64,000 nucleotides of DNA from UMGS1532 sp045542355 (lineage in GTDB: Bacteria > Bacillota > Clostridia > Oscillospirales > Acutalibacteraceae), in the NCBI GenBank assembly GCA_045542355.1, contig JAZQKX010000034.1:62001-126000 (forward strand), read 5' to 3'. Made by a program: the position numbers and the translations under genes. The notes beneath the pieces are model-generated. The model saw only the letters and a program-made list of their open reading frames with translations. It did not search any database and was not told the origin of the DNA. Shown piece after piece: positions 25,742 to 34,566 of this stretch (the first letter of the stretch is position 1; each line of letters begins with the position of its first letter).

Positions 25742-26869
25742 ATGGCAGAAAATAATAATATCATTCAGCTTAAGAACATTTCTATTTCCTTCGATGACGA
25801 GCAAATTCTTAAGGATTTCAGCCTCAACATTAAGGATAAAGAATTCGTAACCTTACTCGGTCCGTCAGGATGCGGTAAAACCACAACACTTCGCATAATT
25901 GCGGGTTTTGTTAATCCTGACAATGGTGAGATTCTGTTCGATGGCAAAAAAATTAATGGTGTTCCTGCATACAAACGTCAGGTTAACACCATTTTTCAGC
26001 GTTACGCACTTTTCCCAAATATGAATGTATACGATAATATTGCATTTGGATTAAGTGTTAAGAAAGTACCGAAGCGGGAAATCAAAGAGCGGGTCACCGA
26101 GATGCTGAAAATGGTTAATCTTGTTGGCTTTGAAAAGCGTAACATCAATAATCTTTCAGGCGGACAACAGCAGAGAGTTGCCATTGCCAGAGCTATTATT
26201 AATCGTCCTAAGGTGCTATTACTTGATGAGCCTTTAGCAGCTTTAGATCTTAAAATGCGCAAGGATATGCAGGTAGAACTTAAAAATATTCAGCAAACTT
26301 TGGGAATCACCTTCGTTTTTGTTACCCACGACCAAGAAGAAGCCTTGGCTATGTCTGACACAGTTGTTGTTATGAATGATGGTGAAATCCAGCAGATAGG
26401 CACTCCTCAAGATATTTATAATGAGCCCGAAAACGCCTTTGTAGCTGATTTTATAGGTGAGTCTAATATCTTAGACGGCACTATGAAGAAAGATTTTTTA
26501 GCCAATTTTTTTGGCAGAGATTTCGTGTGTCTCGATAGGGGATTCAAGGAAAACGAAGCGGTAGATGTTGTTATCAGACCTGAGGATATCGATATAGTAC
26601 CGTCTCAGCAGGGCATGTTAACTGGTACCGTAACATCAGTTACCTTTATGGGTGTGCATTATGAAATTATCATAGATATTGATGGCTTCAAATGGATGAT
26701 TCAAACCACAGATGAGCACAAGGTTGACGAAGTTGTTGGTCTTCAGATTGAGCCTGACGCCATTCATATCATGCATAAATCAAAATATTCCGGACTCTAC
26801 GGTGATTATAGTTCGTTCAGTGACGAGATGGACACCATCAGCGAAGTGGCTGAGGAGGATGAGAATTGA
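25742..26869 (+). CDS. potA: Spermidine/putrescine ABC transporter ATPase
   Basis: The 375-residue ATPase has Walker A GPSGCGKTT near residues 40-48, a Q-loop, the signature LSGGQQQRVAIARA, Walker B VLLLDEPLAAL and switch His in VTHDQEEA, followed by a TOBE-like regulatory domain. It powers polyamine import with PotB and PotCD. Its SD lies in the 3' arm of the leader stem described separately. The stop overlaps the TTG start of potB by three bases. Confidence 0.95.
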   Translation: MAENNNIIQLKNISISFDDEQILKDFSLNIKDKEFVTLLGPSGCGKTTTLRIIAGFVNPDNGEILFDGKKINGVPAYKRQVNTIFQRYALFPNMNVYDNIAFGLSVKKVPKREIKERVTEMLKMVNLVGFEKRNINNLSGGQQQRVAIARAIINRPKVLLLDEPLAALDLKMRKDMQVELKNIQQTLGITFVFVTHDQEEALAMSDTVVVMNDGEIQQIGTPQDIYNEPENAFVADFIGESNILDGTMKKDFLANFFGRDFVCLDRGFKENEAVDVVIRPEDIDIVPSQQGMLTGTVTSVTFMGVHYEIIIDIDGFKWMIQTTDEHKVDEVVGLQIEPDAIHIMHKSKYSGLYGDYSSFSDEMDTISEVAEEDEN

Positions 26870-27687
26870 ACAAGAAATCCTTTGGAAGTCGTTATGTTTC
26901 AGCTCCGTACGTTGTCTGGTCGGTAATATTTGTTATCGTACCGCTTATTATGGTAATTTACTATGCATTCACTAATTCAGACGGTGAATTCACTTTGGAG
27001 TACATCATAGGCTTAGGAAGATATTCCAATACATTTGGTACTTCGTTGCTTTACGCCTTTATTGCAACTTTGATCTGTCTGATCATGTCATATCCTTTTG
27101 CATATTTTATGGCGAGAAAAAGCGAAAATACCCAAAAAACCATGATGATGCTTGTGATGCTTCCCATGTGGATGAACTTCCTTATAAGGACCTATTCGTG
27201 GATTACTATTTTATCTAATACCGGAGTTATCAACAATTTGTTGCAAAACCTCGGACTTAACACCGTTCAGCTTATTAACACCCCTGGTGCTGTAATTCTG
27301 GGTATGGTTTATAACTTCATTCCATATATGATTTTGCCAATATATTCCATTATGTGTAAAATCGAAAATCCGATTTTAGAGGCATCGGAAGACCTAGGCG
27401 CGAATGCATATATGAAGCTAAAAAAGATTATATTACCAATGAGTCTGCCCGGTGTGATTTCGGGTATTACAATGGTGTTTGTTCCAGCGGTCAGCACCTT
27501 CTATATTTCACAAAAACTGGGCGGGGGAAAGACCCTGCTTATTGGAGATGCCATTGAAGCTCAATTTATGAGCGCAAACAATTATAACCTTGGCGCCTCT
27601 CTGTCCTTGGTTTTAATGATACTGATTCTTATCAGCATGTTTGTTATGAATAAGTTTGCTGATGAAGACGGAGGTGTGCTTATATGA
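26866..27687 (+). CDS. potB: Spermidine/putrescine ABC transporter permease PotB
   Basis: The 273-residue membrane protein has six predicted membrane segments and the ABC permease EAA loop EASEDLGANAYMKLKKIILP near residue 170. It begins at TTG 26866 within the last codons of potA and ends overlapping the ATG of potC, so the three genes are translationally coupled. N-terminal PYVVWSVIFVIVPLIMV is typical of PotB. Confidence 0.93.
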   Translation: MNKKSFGSRYVSAPYVVWSVIFVIVPLIMVIYYAFTNSDGEFTLEYIIGLGRYSNTFGTSLLYAFIATLICLIMSYPFAYFMARKSENTQKTMMMLVMLPMWMNFLIRTYSWITILSNTGVINNLLQNLGLNTVQLINTPGAVILGMVYNFIPYMILPIYSIMCKIENPILEASEDLGANAYMKLKKIILPMSLPGVISGITMVFVPAVSTFYISQKLGGGKTLLIGDAIEAQFMSANNYNLGASLSLVLMILILISMFVMNKFADEDGGVLI

Positions 27688-29630
27688 AACACTTCCAGAA
27701 AATATATATATTTCTTATATTTCTTTTCCTGTTTGCTCCGCTTTTCATAATAATGCTTTATTCCTTTAATCTGTCAAACAGCACCTCTGTTTTTACAGGT
27801 TTTTCATTGCAGTGGTATAAAGAACTGATTCACGATACCGAGCTGATAAATGCCCTGAAAAATTCAATAATCCTTGCTGTATTATCCTCTACTATTGCAA
27901 CGATTATCGGCACTGCTGCAGCGGTTGGTATTCACGCGTACCGAAAAAGATGGACAAAAAGCACTTTAATGACTGTCACCAATATTCCCATGATGAATCC
28001 TGACATTGTAACAGGTATTTCAATGATGTTGTTATTTGTCTTTGTGGGAGTATTTATAGGAACAAATAATTCCTTAAACTTTTTGACTCTGTTAATTGCA
28101 CACATTACATTTAATATTCCTTATGTGCTTCTTTCAGTTATGCCCAAACTTAAACAAACTGATATAAGCCTTGCAGAGGCGGCAGAAGATTTGGGTTGTA
28201 CACCTTTTAAGTCTTTCTTTAAGGTGATTCTACCAGCCATTTCCTCAGGTATTGCCACTGGTTTTGTTATGGCCTTTACTCTTTCCCTTGATGATTTTGT
28301 TATAAGCCATTTTACAAGCGGTTCGGATTTCCAGACTTTACCCATTTTGATTTATTCTATGACCAAGCGTAGGGTTAGGCTGGATATATATGCTCTGTCA
28401 ACTGTTATTTTCTTAGCGGTGCTTTTGGTGCTTGTTCTCAATAACATTGCGTCCAGCAACGAGCCTACTTCGGGCACAAGGGTTAGAAGACGAAATATTC
28501 TTATACCCAAAATCTGCAGAATAACCTCGGTGGTACTTGTTGCTGTTTTATCCGCATCAGTAATTCTATTTTCTAATTATGCAACGAATAATAAAAATAG
28601 CGACCTGAATTTTAAAGCAAGTTATACCAAAGAGTATGCAGGAACAGAGCTGAATGTATTTAACTGGGGTGAGTACATTTCCGACGGCAGAGAGGGCACT
28701 CTTGATGTTAATGCCGAATTCGAAAAGTTAACAGGCATAAAGGTAAATTATACCAACTACGACTCGAACGAGTCAATGTATTCAAAACTCAAAAGTGGCG
28801 GAGTGTCTTACGACATTGTTATACCGTCCGATTATATGGTTTCAAGAATGAATGAAGAGGGAATGTTACGCAAGGTTGACACCTCTAAACTTTCAAACTA
28901 TATCTATATTGATGATGAATACAAAAACATCTACTTTGACCCAGATAACGAGTATTCTGTTCCGTATTCGGTTGGAATGGTTGGTATAATCTACGACAAA
29001 ACCATAGTATCTGCTGAGGATGCTTCGACCTGGAATGTATTATGGAACAATAAATACAGCAAAAAGATTCTCAATTTCAACAATCCGAGAGATGGCTTCG
29101 CAACAGGTCAGTTGCTCCTAGGTATTGATATAAATTCTACAAATAGGGAAGAACTTAAGACTGTTGCCGATAAGCTTAAGCAACAGAAGCCTGTTCTCCA
29201 ATCCTATGTCATGGATGAAGTCTTTGACAAAATGGAATCAGGTGAGGCAGTTGTTGCCCCTTATTATGCTGGAGATTATCTAAGTATGCACGAAAACAAC
29301 AATAACCTTGCTCTTGCCTATCCTAAAGAGGGGACAAACATTTTTGTTGATTCAGTTTGTATACCTAATACAACACAAAATTATGAAGCGGCGCTTTTAT
29401 ACATGAATTTCCTGATGGAGCCTGAAGTAGCCCTCGCTAACGCCGAATATATTTGCTATGCTTCTCCCCATACCGAGGTTGTTGCTAACGAGGAATATGA
29501 ATATTATAAAAATGAGATTTTATATCCTACGGACGAAGATAAACCCAAAACGTTTTATTACCACAATCTTGATGATGAAACGCGAAGATATATTGATAGA
29601 TTGTGGGAAGATGTGAAACTTTCCAAATAA
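27684..29630 (+). CDS. potCD: PotC permease fused to PotD substrate-binding protein
   Basis: The 648-residue protein joins two components. Residues 1-260 are a PotC-type permease with six membrane segments and the EAA loop EAAEDLGCTPFKSFFKVILP. A seventh membrane segment at about 278-300 leads out of the cell into a PotD-like polyamine-binding domain from about 318 (LNVFNWGEYIS, YDIVIPSDYMVSRM) to the end. The binding protein is thus tethered to the transporter rather than being a lipoprotein. Such fusions are known in Firmicutes. Confidence 0.95.
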   Translation: MKHFQKIYIFLIFLFLFAPLFIIMLYSFNLSNSTSVFTGFSLQWYKELIHDTELINALKNSIILAVLSSTIATIIGTAAAVGIHAYRKRWTKSTLMTVTNIPMMNPDIVTGISMMLLFVFVGVFIGTNNSLNFLTLLIAHITFNIPYVLLSVMPKLKQTDISLAEAAEDLGCTPFKSFFKVILPAISSGIATGFVMAFTLSLDDFVISHFTSGSDFQTLPILIYSMTKRRVRLDIYALSTVIFLAVLLVLVLNNIASSNEPTSGTRVRRRNILIPKICRITSVVLVAVLSASVILFSNYATNNKNSDLNFKASYTKEYAGTELNVFNWGEYISDGREGTLDVNAEFEKLTGIKVNYTNYDSNESMYSKLKSGGVSYDIVIPSDYMVSRMNEEGMLRKVDTSKLSNYIYIDDEYKNIYFDPDNEYSVPYSVGMVGIIYDKTIVSAEDASTWNVLWNNKYSKKILNFNNPRDGFATGQLLLGIDINSTNREELKTVADKLKQQKPVLQSYVMDEVFDKMESGEAVVAPYYAGDYLSMHENNNNLALAYPKEGTNIFVDSVCIPNTTQNYEAALLYMNFLMEPEVALANAEYICYASPHTEVVANEEYEYYKNEILYPTDEDKPKTFYYHNLDDETRRYIDRLWEDVKLSK

Positions 29631-29636
29631 ATTTTT

Positions 29637-29670
29637 AAGCCTTGGAATCTATAGGTTCCAAGGCTTTCGC
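29637..29670 (+). terminator. Terminator after potCD
   Basis: AAGCCTTGGAA at 29637-29647 pairs perfectly with TTCCAAGGCTT at 29656-29666. The left flank is TTTTT on the plus strand (A-rich on the minus transcript), so it may also serve the convergent minus-strand gene. Confidence 0.85.
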
Positions 29671-29671
29671 T

Positions 29672-30733
29672 TTAATATATTTCTGTTGGTATTTCAGGTT
29701 GTATGTTTGTTTCGCCGGTTCCCACATGCTCGGCATAAATTTCTATAGCGTCGAATATCGGTCGGTAGGTTCCTGTGGCACCTGTGGTGGAAAGTATATA
29801 ACTTTTCCCGTCATCGGATTCGGCATAGCTTACTAAACAGTTTCCGCTTTCATTGGTATATCCGGTTTTACCAGCGAGAATAGTGACACCAACAGCTTCG
29901 GTTCCATACATTCTTTCGAATGTGTTGCTGTAGAGTTTAATGCCCTCTGGATTTTGCGGTGTACGGGTTGTAGTATATTCAAGTGTTGAAAGAACCCTGC
30001 GACAGGTTTCGTTTTCCATGGCATATTTCATTATGAGGGCTATTTCATGCACTGTGCTGTAATGATTGTTGTGGTGCAATCCACTGCAGTTCATAAAGTG
30101 AGTATCACGAAGCCCCATATCCTCGGCTTTATCATTCATCAGCTGAACAAAGTTTTCTTCACTACCCGCTATATGCAATGCTAATGCAGTTGTAGCATCA
30201 GCGCCAGAGGGGAGTATAGCGCCATAAAGTAAATCTTTAATAGACACGGTTTCTTCGTTTAGAAATCCTGCAACCGAGGCTTCTTCAATGTATAATGGAT
30301 CTAGGATTTCGGTTGTGAAGGTGAAGGTTTCATCCAAATCATTTACGTTCTCAACCGCAACAATCAATGTCATAACTTTTGTTAAAGAAGCAGGGTATAT
30401 AATTTCATTTGCGTTTTTTTGGGCTACAATAGTATTTGAATCTAATTCTATTAAAATACCGTTTTTACTGTCCATTTTTAGATTTCCGGTTTCTTCGGTT
30501 TCAATTGCATATTCCATTTTAGAATTGGATGTTCCGTAATTTTTAGTATTCGAAGAAGATCCTTCTGTTTGAGAAACGGAGGTTTTGTCACTTAATGCTG
30601 GTTTCACTGCTATCGATTTAACACATCTTGAAAACAAAAGAATTATTGTTAACAAAATAATAGCCATCGAAAGAAAGAAAAGCTTACCAAAGAGAGTAAG
30701 CTTACGCTTTTTTCTTTTTATATTTTTATTCAA
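29672..30733 (-). CDS. dacA: D-alanyl-D-alanine carboxypeptidase (S11, PBP5-like)
   Basis: The 353-residue penicillin-binding protein trims D-Ala from peptidoglycan pentapeptides. A basic N terminus and membrane anchor (about residues 12-36) precede the catalytic domain with Ser116-Leu-Thr-Lys119 and Lys289-Thr-Gly. The middle motif reads SGAD at 176-179 rather than SxN. I choose TTG 30733 as start because AGGA lies eight bases upstream; ATG 30742 overlaps that SD. It is a single gene divergent from the surface-polymer locus. Confidence 0.88.
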   Translation of the reverse strand: MNKNIKRKKRKLTLFGKLFFLSMAIILLTIILLFSRCVKSIAVKPALSDKTSVSQTEGSSSNTKNYGTSNSKMEYAIETEETGNLKMDSKNGILIELDSNTIVAQKNANEIIYPASLTKVMTLIVAVENVNDLDETFTFTTEILDPLYIEEASVAGFLNEETVSIKDLLYGAILPSGADATTALALHIAGSEENFVQLMNDKAEDMGLRDTHFMNCSGLHHNNHYSTVHEIALIMKYAMENETCRRVLSTLEYTTTRTPQNPEGIKLYSNTFERMYGTEAVGVTILAGKTGYTNESGNCLVSYAESDDGKSYILSTTGATGTYRPIFDAIEIYAEHVGTGETNIQPEIPTEIY

Positions 30734-30820
30734 ATAAATCATCCTAAATATTAATTTCCTAACAATTATACCAAAGTATAAACATAAACACAATAGTTAT
30801 TTTAACTTTAAATATTATGG

Positions 30821-30849
30821 TTGAAAATAGAGTACAATAGTGGTATAAT
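30821..30849 (+). promoter_or_regulatory. Sigma-A-type promoter of the surface-polymer locus
   Basis: TTGAAA at 30821-30826 and a perfect TATAAT at 30844-30849 are 17 bases apart, 32 bases upstream of the permease gene. Confidence 0.75.
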
Positions 30850-30881
30850 CATATATATAAATAATTGCAAAGGGAATATTT

Positions 30882-31670
30882 ATGAAAAATATTATAAAAA
30901 ATTTTCTAAAATACAGATTTCTTCTTTCTGAACTTGTAAAGAAAGGAATTAAGCTGAGATACAGACGTTCTTATCTTGGAATCATTTGGACTTTGCTTGA
31001 ACCGCTTTTAATGATGATTGTACTTACATTTATCTTCGGTACCTTGTTAGGACGCGGTGATGCAACATACCCCGTATATATTCTTTGCGGTCGTCTGTGC
31101 TTTTCTTGTTTCAATTCTTCTACATCCTCTTGTCTCAGGTCTATACGGAAAAATGCGGGTATGATTAAAAAAGTGTACGTACCTAAATATCTTTACCCTT
31201 TGTCTGAAGTTCTTTATAACTATTTCATTTTCTTAATTTCTCTTATAGTTCTGGTTATCGTTTGTTGTGTTTTAGGCGTTTATCCTAAATTTACTTGGTT
31301 TTTAACATTAATTCCGTTAGTTCAGCTATTACTCTTGTCATTCGGTGTTGGAATGATTCTCGCCACAATAGGCGTATTCTTTAGAGATATGGAATATCTG
31401 TGGACTGTTGCAACAACCCTAATAATGTACATGAGTGCTATTTTCTATTATCCTTTACAGTTGGTTGGCAACAATGCTAACGACTGGAAAATGCGAATAA
31501 TAGAACTTAACCCTCTGTATTGTATTATTACTAATTTCCGTAACTGTATTTTTGGCGACGCATTCGATATGAGTTTGTTTATATATTCATTAATTTTCTC
31601 CGTGGTGTGCATCGTAATCGGTGTGTTTGCTTTTTATAAAAAACAGGATAAGTTCATACTCGAAATTTAA
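30882..31670 (+). CDS. Polysaccharide/teichoic acid ABC exporter permease (TagG/Wzm type)
   Basis: The 262-residue membrane protein belongs to the ABC-2 permeases that export surface polymers. It has the N-terminal amphipathic LVKKGIKLRYRRSYLGIIWT segment and six membrane segments, including LEPLLMMIVLTFIFGTLLG. It pairs with the next gene, the ATPase. The following LicD and CDP-glycerol transferase genes point to a teichoic acid-like polymer as substrate. Confidence 0.9.
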   Translation: MKNIIKNFLKYRFLLSELVKKGIKLRYRRSYLGIIWTLLEPLLMMIVLTFIFGTLLGRGDATYPVYILCGRLCFSCFNSSTSSCLRSIRKNAGMIKKVYVPKYLYPLSEVLYNYFIFLISLIVLVIVCCVLGVYPKFTWFLTLIPLVQLLLLSFGVGMILATIGVFFRDMEYLWTVATTLIMYMSAIFYYPLQLVGNNANDWKMRIIELNPLYCIITNFRNCIFGDAFDMSLFIYSLIFSVVCIVIGVFAFYKKQDKFILEI

Positions 31671-31695
31671 TTTGCGAAAGGAAATGGGCTGTCAG

Positions 31696-32478
31696 ATGGC
31701 AAAGAATGTTCTCGAAGTAAATAAGGTCAGTATGAAGTTCAACCTTAGCAAAGAAAAGGTTGACACTTTCAAGGACTATATAATTAAGACTCTTAAACGA
31801 GAAATTCATTATAACGAATTCTGGGCACTAAAAGATGTCTCTTTCAAACTTAAAAAAGGTGATAGATTGGGCATTTTAGGTCTTAACGGTGCGGGAAAAA
31901 GCACATTGCTTAAGGTTATAGCAGGTGTTTATGACCCCACCAGTGGCTCAGTTAAAAGGCGTGGGAAAATTGCTCCTTTGCTCGAATTGGGAGCTGGATT
32001 TGACCCTCAATATACAGGTGCTGAAAACATCTATCTATACGGTTCTGTGTTGGGCTATTCTCATAGCTTTATTGAAGAAAAATTTGATGAAATAGTTGAG
32101 TTCTCAGAGTTAAAGGAATTTATAGATGTTCCTTTGAAAAATTATTCATCGGGTATGCGCTCTAGGTTAGGATTTGCAATAGCTACCGTCGTTGCCCCCG
32201 AAATTCTTATACTCGATGAAGTTCTTTCGGTTGGTGATGCCAAATTCAGAAAGAAGAGCGAAAAGAAGATAATGAGTATGTTTGAGCAAGGGGCCACAGT
32301 TCTTTTCGTTTCCCATTCCGTTGCTCAGGTTGAAAGACTTTGTAACAAGGCAATAATTTTAGAGCACGGTCGATTAATTGCCAGTGGCGATGTGAAAGAT
32401 GTTGCTAATATATATCGCGAAATAACAGGCGAAGATGAGAACAAACCTCAATCAAAGCCCAAGAAGTCTAAAAATTAA
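31696..32478 (+). CDS. Polysaccharide/teichoic acid ABC exporter ATPase (TagH/Wzt type)
   Basis: The 260-residue ATPase has Walker A GLNGAGKST, the Wzt/TagH-type RGKIAPLLELGAGFDPQYTG segment, signature YSSGMRSRLGFAIA and Walker B ILILDEVLSVGD. It lacks the C-terminal carbohydrate-binding extension of some Wzt proteins. I start at ATG 31696 (MAKNVLEV); ATG 31684 is only one base after the SD AAAGGA and is less likely. It is followed by an AT-rich hairpin and a GC-rich stem before the next gene. Confidence 0.9.
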   Translation: MAKNVLEVNKVSMKFNLSKEKVDTFKDYIIKTLKREIHYNEFWALKDVSFKLKKGDRLGILGLNGAGKSTLLKVIAGVYDPTSGSVKRRGKIAPLLELGAGFDPQYTGAENIYLYGSVLGYSHSFIEEKFDEIVEFSELKEFIDVPLKNYSSGMRSRLGFAIATVVAPEILILDEVLSVGDAKFRKKSEKKIMSMFEQGATVLFVSHSVAQVERLCNKAIILEHGRLIASGDVKDVANIYREITGEDENKPQSKPKKSKN

Positions 32479-32479
32479 T

Positions 32480-32513
32480 AAATATATCTACTTGTTAACA
32501 TGTAGATATATTT
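32480..32513 (+). terminator. AT-rich hairpin after the exporter ATPase
   Basis: AAATATATCTAC at 32480-32491 pairs with GTAGATATATTT at 32502-32513. It is a weak, AT-rich stem and any termination is likely partial. Confidence 0.45.
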
Positions 32514-32519
32514 AGATTT

Positions 32520-32577
32520 CCGCCGTCAAACCAAAACAGAAATTTACTGTAGTTATTGGCGGCGGTTATTCTTATTG
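32520..32577 (+). terminator. GC-rich stem before the Fe-ADH/LicD gene, attenuator-like
   Basis: CCGCCGTCAA at 32520-32529 pairs with TTGGCGGCGG at 32556-32565 with one G-U, with a small inner ACAG/CTGT hairpin. TTATTCTTATT follows. It sits 26 bases upstream of the next start and could reduce read-through from the exporter genes. Confidence 0.5.
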
Positions 32578-32591
32578 ATATAGGTGATACT

Positions 32592-34550
32592 ATGGAATCT
32601 AAAACTCAAAATATATCTTTTGGATATGATTCTTATTTGAATATAGAGAGTATACTTATGTCTAATGATGTTAAGAAGCCGTTGTTAGTTTGCGACGGTA
32701 TTTTTGATTCATTATTCATTAAAAAGTACTTCGACGAATTAAACTTTGATTTTGTTATATTCAATGGATTTTCTCCCAATCCGCTTTATGAAGATATTGT
32801 AAAAGGTGTTAAACTTTTTCGAGAAAACGCTTGTGATTTCATCATATCTGTTGGCGGAGGAAGCGCTATTGACGTAGCTAAATGTATAAAGCTTTTTGCC
32901 AAGATGAAGGACGAAAAGGTATATTTGGAGCAAAGCTTTGTTGATTCCAAGATTTCTCATCTTGCAATTCCAACCACAGCGGGTACCGGAAGCGAATCAA
33001 CAAGATATGCTGTGTGTTATTATGACAGTGTAAAACAGTCGATTACTCATGATAGCCTTATCCCTGAATATGTTATTTTGGAGCCGAGATTTTTAGAAAC
33101 ATTACCTGAATATCAAAAAAAGGCAACCCTTTTAGACGCTCTTTGTCAGGGTATAGAATCTCTTTGGTCTGTTAATTCCACAGTAGAAAGTGAAGAATAT
33201 TCTGTTAGCGCAGTAACTGCGATTTTAGCTAATATGGATGCATATTTATTAGGCGATAAAACTGCCGCAGAAAACATCTGCATGGCGGCTAATTTAGCTG
33301 GTAGAGCTATTAACATAACACAAACCACTGCCGCCCACGCAATGAGTTATAAAATAACCTCTTTGTTAGGTTTGGCTCACGGACATGCAGTAGCGATTTG
33401 TTTGCCTTATGTTTGGCGCTATATGCTTGAAAACAAGGACAAGTGTATCGACCCTCGCGGCACTCAACACCTTAACGGTGTTTTCGAGAAACTGGATGAA
33501 ATCTTTTTCGTCGACGACCACAGACAGGCTGTATATAGATTTTTCCGTATTTTAAGATTTTTAGGCGTAGAATTCCCAAAATCAAATTCACTCGAACAAA
33601 TTTCAGTTTTGGTTAATTCTGTAAATCCCGTTCGTTTAAAAAACAATCCGGTTGAATTGTCTGTTTTAGCGATTGAAGAAATTTACTCAAATATATTTAC
33701 CGTAGGGAACAGTTTTGAGCTTAAAAATATCCGTAAATTTCTTAAGAAATATCATACAACCTATGAGGTTAAGGAACTTCAGCAATACGCCTTAAATACT
33801 CTTTTACATTTTGACGAGTTTTGCAGAAGTAATAATTTGAAGTATTATTTATCAGAGGGTTCTCTTTTAGGGGCTGTAAGACACTGTGGATTCATTCCCT
33901 GGGATGATGATGTTGATGTTGTTATGACAAGGGAGGATTATGATAAGTTTATAGACTTATACAAAGAATCTGCCACAGACGGTTATGTACTTGATTCGTT
34001 CGAAACTAACCCCAATCATTGGACAATATGTGCAAAGCTTCTAATGAAAGATAGTTGTAGGTTCGAGATGAAGAGATTAAAGGGGATAGCCCTGTCAACT
34101 GCTCCTGGAATAGATATTTTCGCCCTTGACTCAGTGCCTGATCTTGAAACCGCTAAAAGTGTTGGGAAGAAAATCAGATTCTATCGTGTGCTTCTTTGGT
34201 TAAGGACAGGATACAGCCATGATTATTCATCATCAAAATGGAAGTTACTCAAAATTATGTCATATTTCTATTCAGCAAAAGGAATACATAGCAAAATCCA
34301 AAAGCTTTTGACTAAATATAATTCCACTGAATGTGATTATTTTGTTAATTACGGTAGCCTTTACAGTGTCGAAAGGGAAGTATTACACAAGGGTTTCTTC
34401 AAAAATAGCGTAGAGGTTGAATTTAACGGATTAAAATTCCCTGTTCCACAGGATTATGGAAAGGTTTTGGAGACGGTGTATGGAGATTATAAAAAATTAC
34501 CTCCATTTAGTAAACGATTTCCGAAGCATAGTTATTTCGTGAACATATAA
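32592..34550 (+). CDS. Iron-type alcohol dehydrogenase fused to LicD-family phosphotransferase
   Basis: The 652-residue protein combines two enzymes. Residues 1-375 are an iron-containing alcohol dehydrogenase domain with the NAD motif SVGGGSAIDVAK and PTTAGTGSE. Metal-site positions are Asp182, Gln186 (usually His), His249 and His263. Residues about 400-652 are a LicD domain with GSLLGAVRH near 423 and the PWDDDVDVV motif. LicD proteins transfer phosphocholine or related groups to surface glycans. The reductase may resemble phosphonoacetaldehyde reductases, which would make hydroxyethylphosphonate, but no phosphonate synthesis genes are present here. ATG 32592 has SD AGGTGAT. Confidence 0.82.
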   Translation: MESKTQNISFGYDSYLNIESILMSNDVKKPLLVCDGIFDSLFIKKYFDELNFDFVIFNGFSPNPLYEDIVKGVKLFRENACDFIISVGGGSAIDVAKCIKLFAKMKDEKVYLEQSFVDSKISHLAIPTTAGTGSESTRYAVCYYDSVKQSITHDSLIPEYVILEPRFLETLPEYQKKATLLDALCQGIESLWSVNSTVESEEYSVSAVTAILANMDAYLLGDKTAAENICMAANLAGRAINITQTTAAHAMSYKITSLLGLAHGHAVAICLPYVWRYMLENKDKCIDPRGTQHLNGVFEKLDEIFFVDDHRQAVYRFFRILRFLGVEFPKSNSLEQISVLVNSVNPVRLKNNPVELSVLAIEEIYSNIFTVGNSFELKNIRKFLKKYHTTYEVKELQQYALNTLLHFDEFCRSNNLKYYLSEGSLLGAVRHCGFIPWDDDVDVVMTREDYDKFIDLYKESATDGYVLDSFETNPNHWTICAKLLMKDSCRFEMKRLKGIALSTAPGIDIFALDSVPDLETAKSVGKKIRFYRVLLWLRTGYSHDYSSSKWKLLKIMSYFYSAKGIHSKIQKLLTKYNSTECDYFVNYGSLYSVEREVLHKGFFKNSVEVEFNGLKFPVPQDYGKVLETVYGDYKKLPPFSKRFPKHSYFVNI

Positions 34551-34566
34551 AAAAGTTGGTGAAAAA

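Noticed and set aside
30646..30655. Second TTGTTAACAA, matching the core of the palindrome upstream of the ROK kinase
   Set aside because: It lies inside the membrane-anchor codons of the DD-carboxypeptidase and only the ten-base core matches, so chance is likely.
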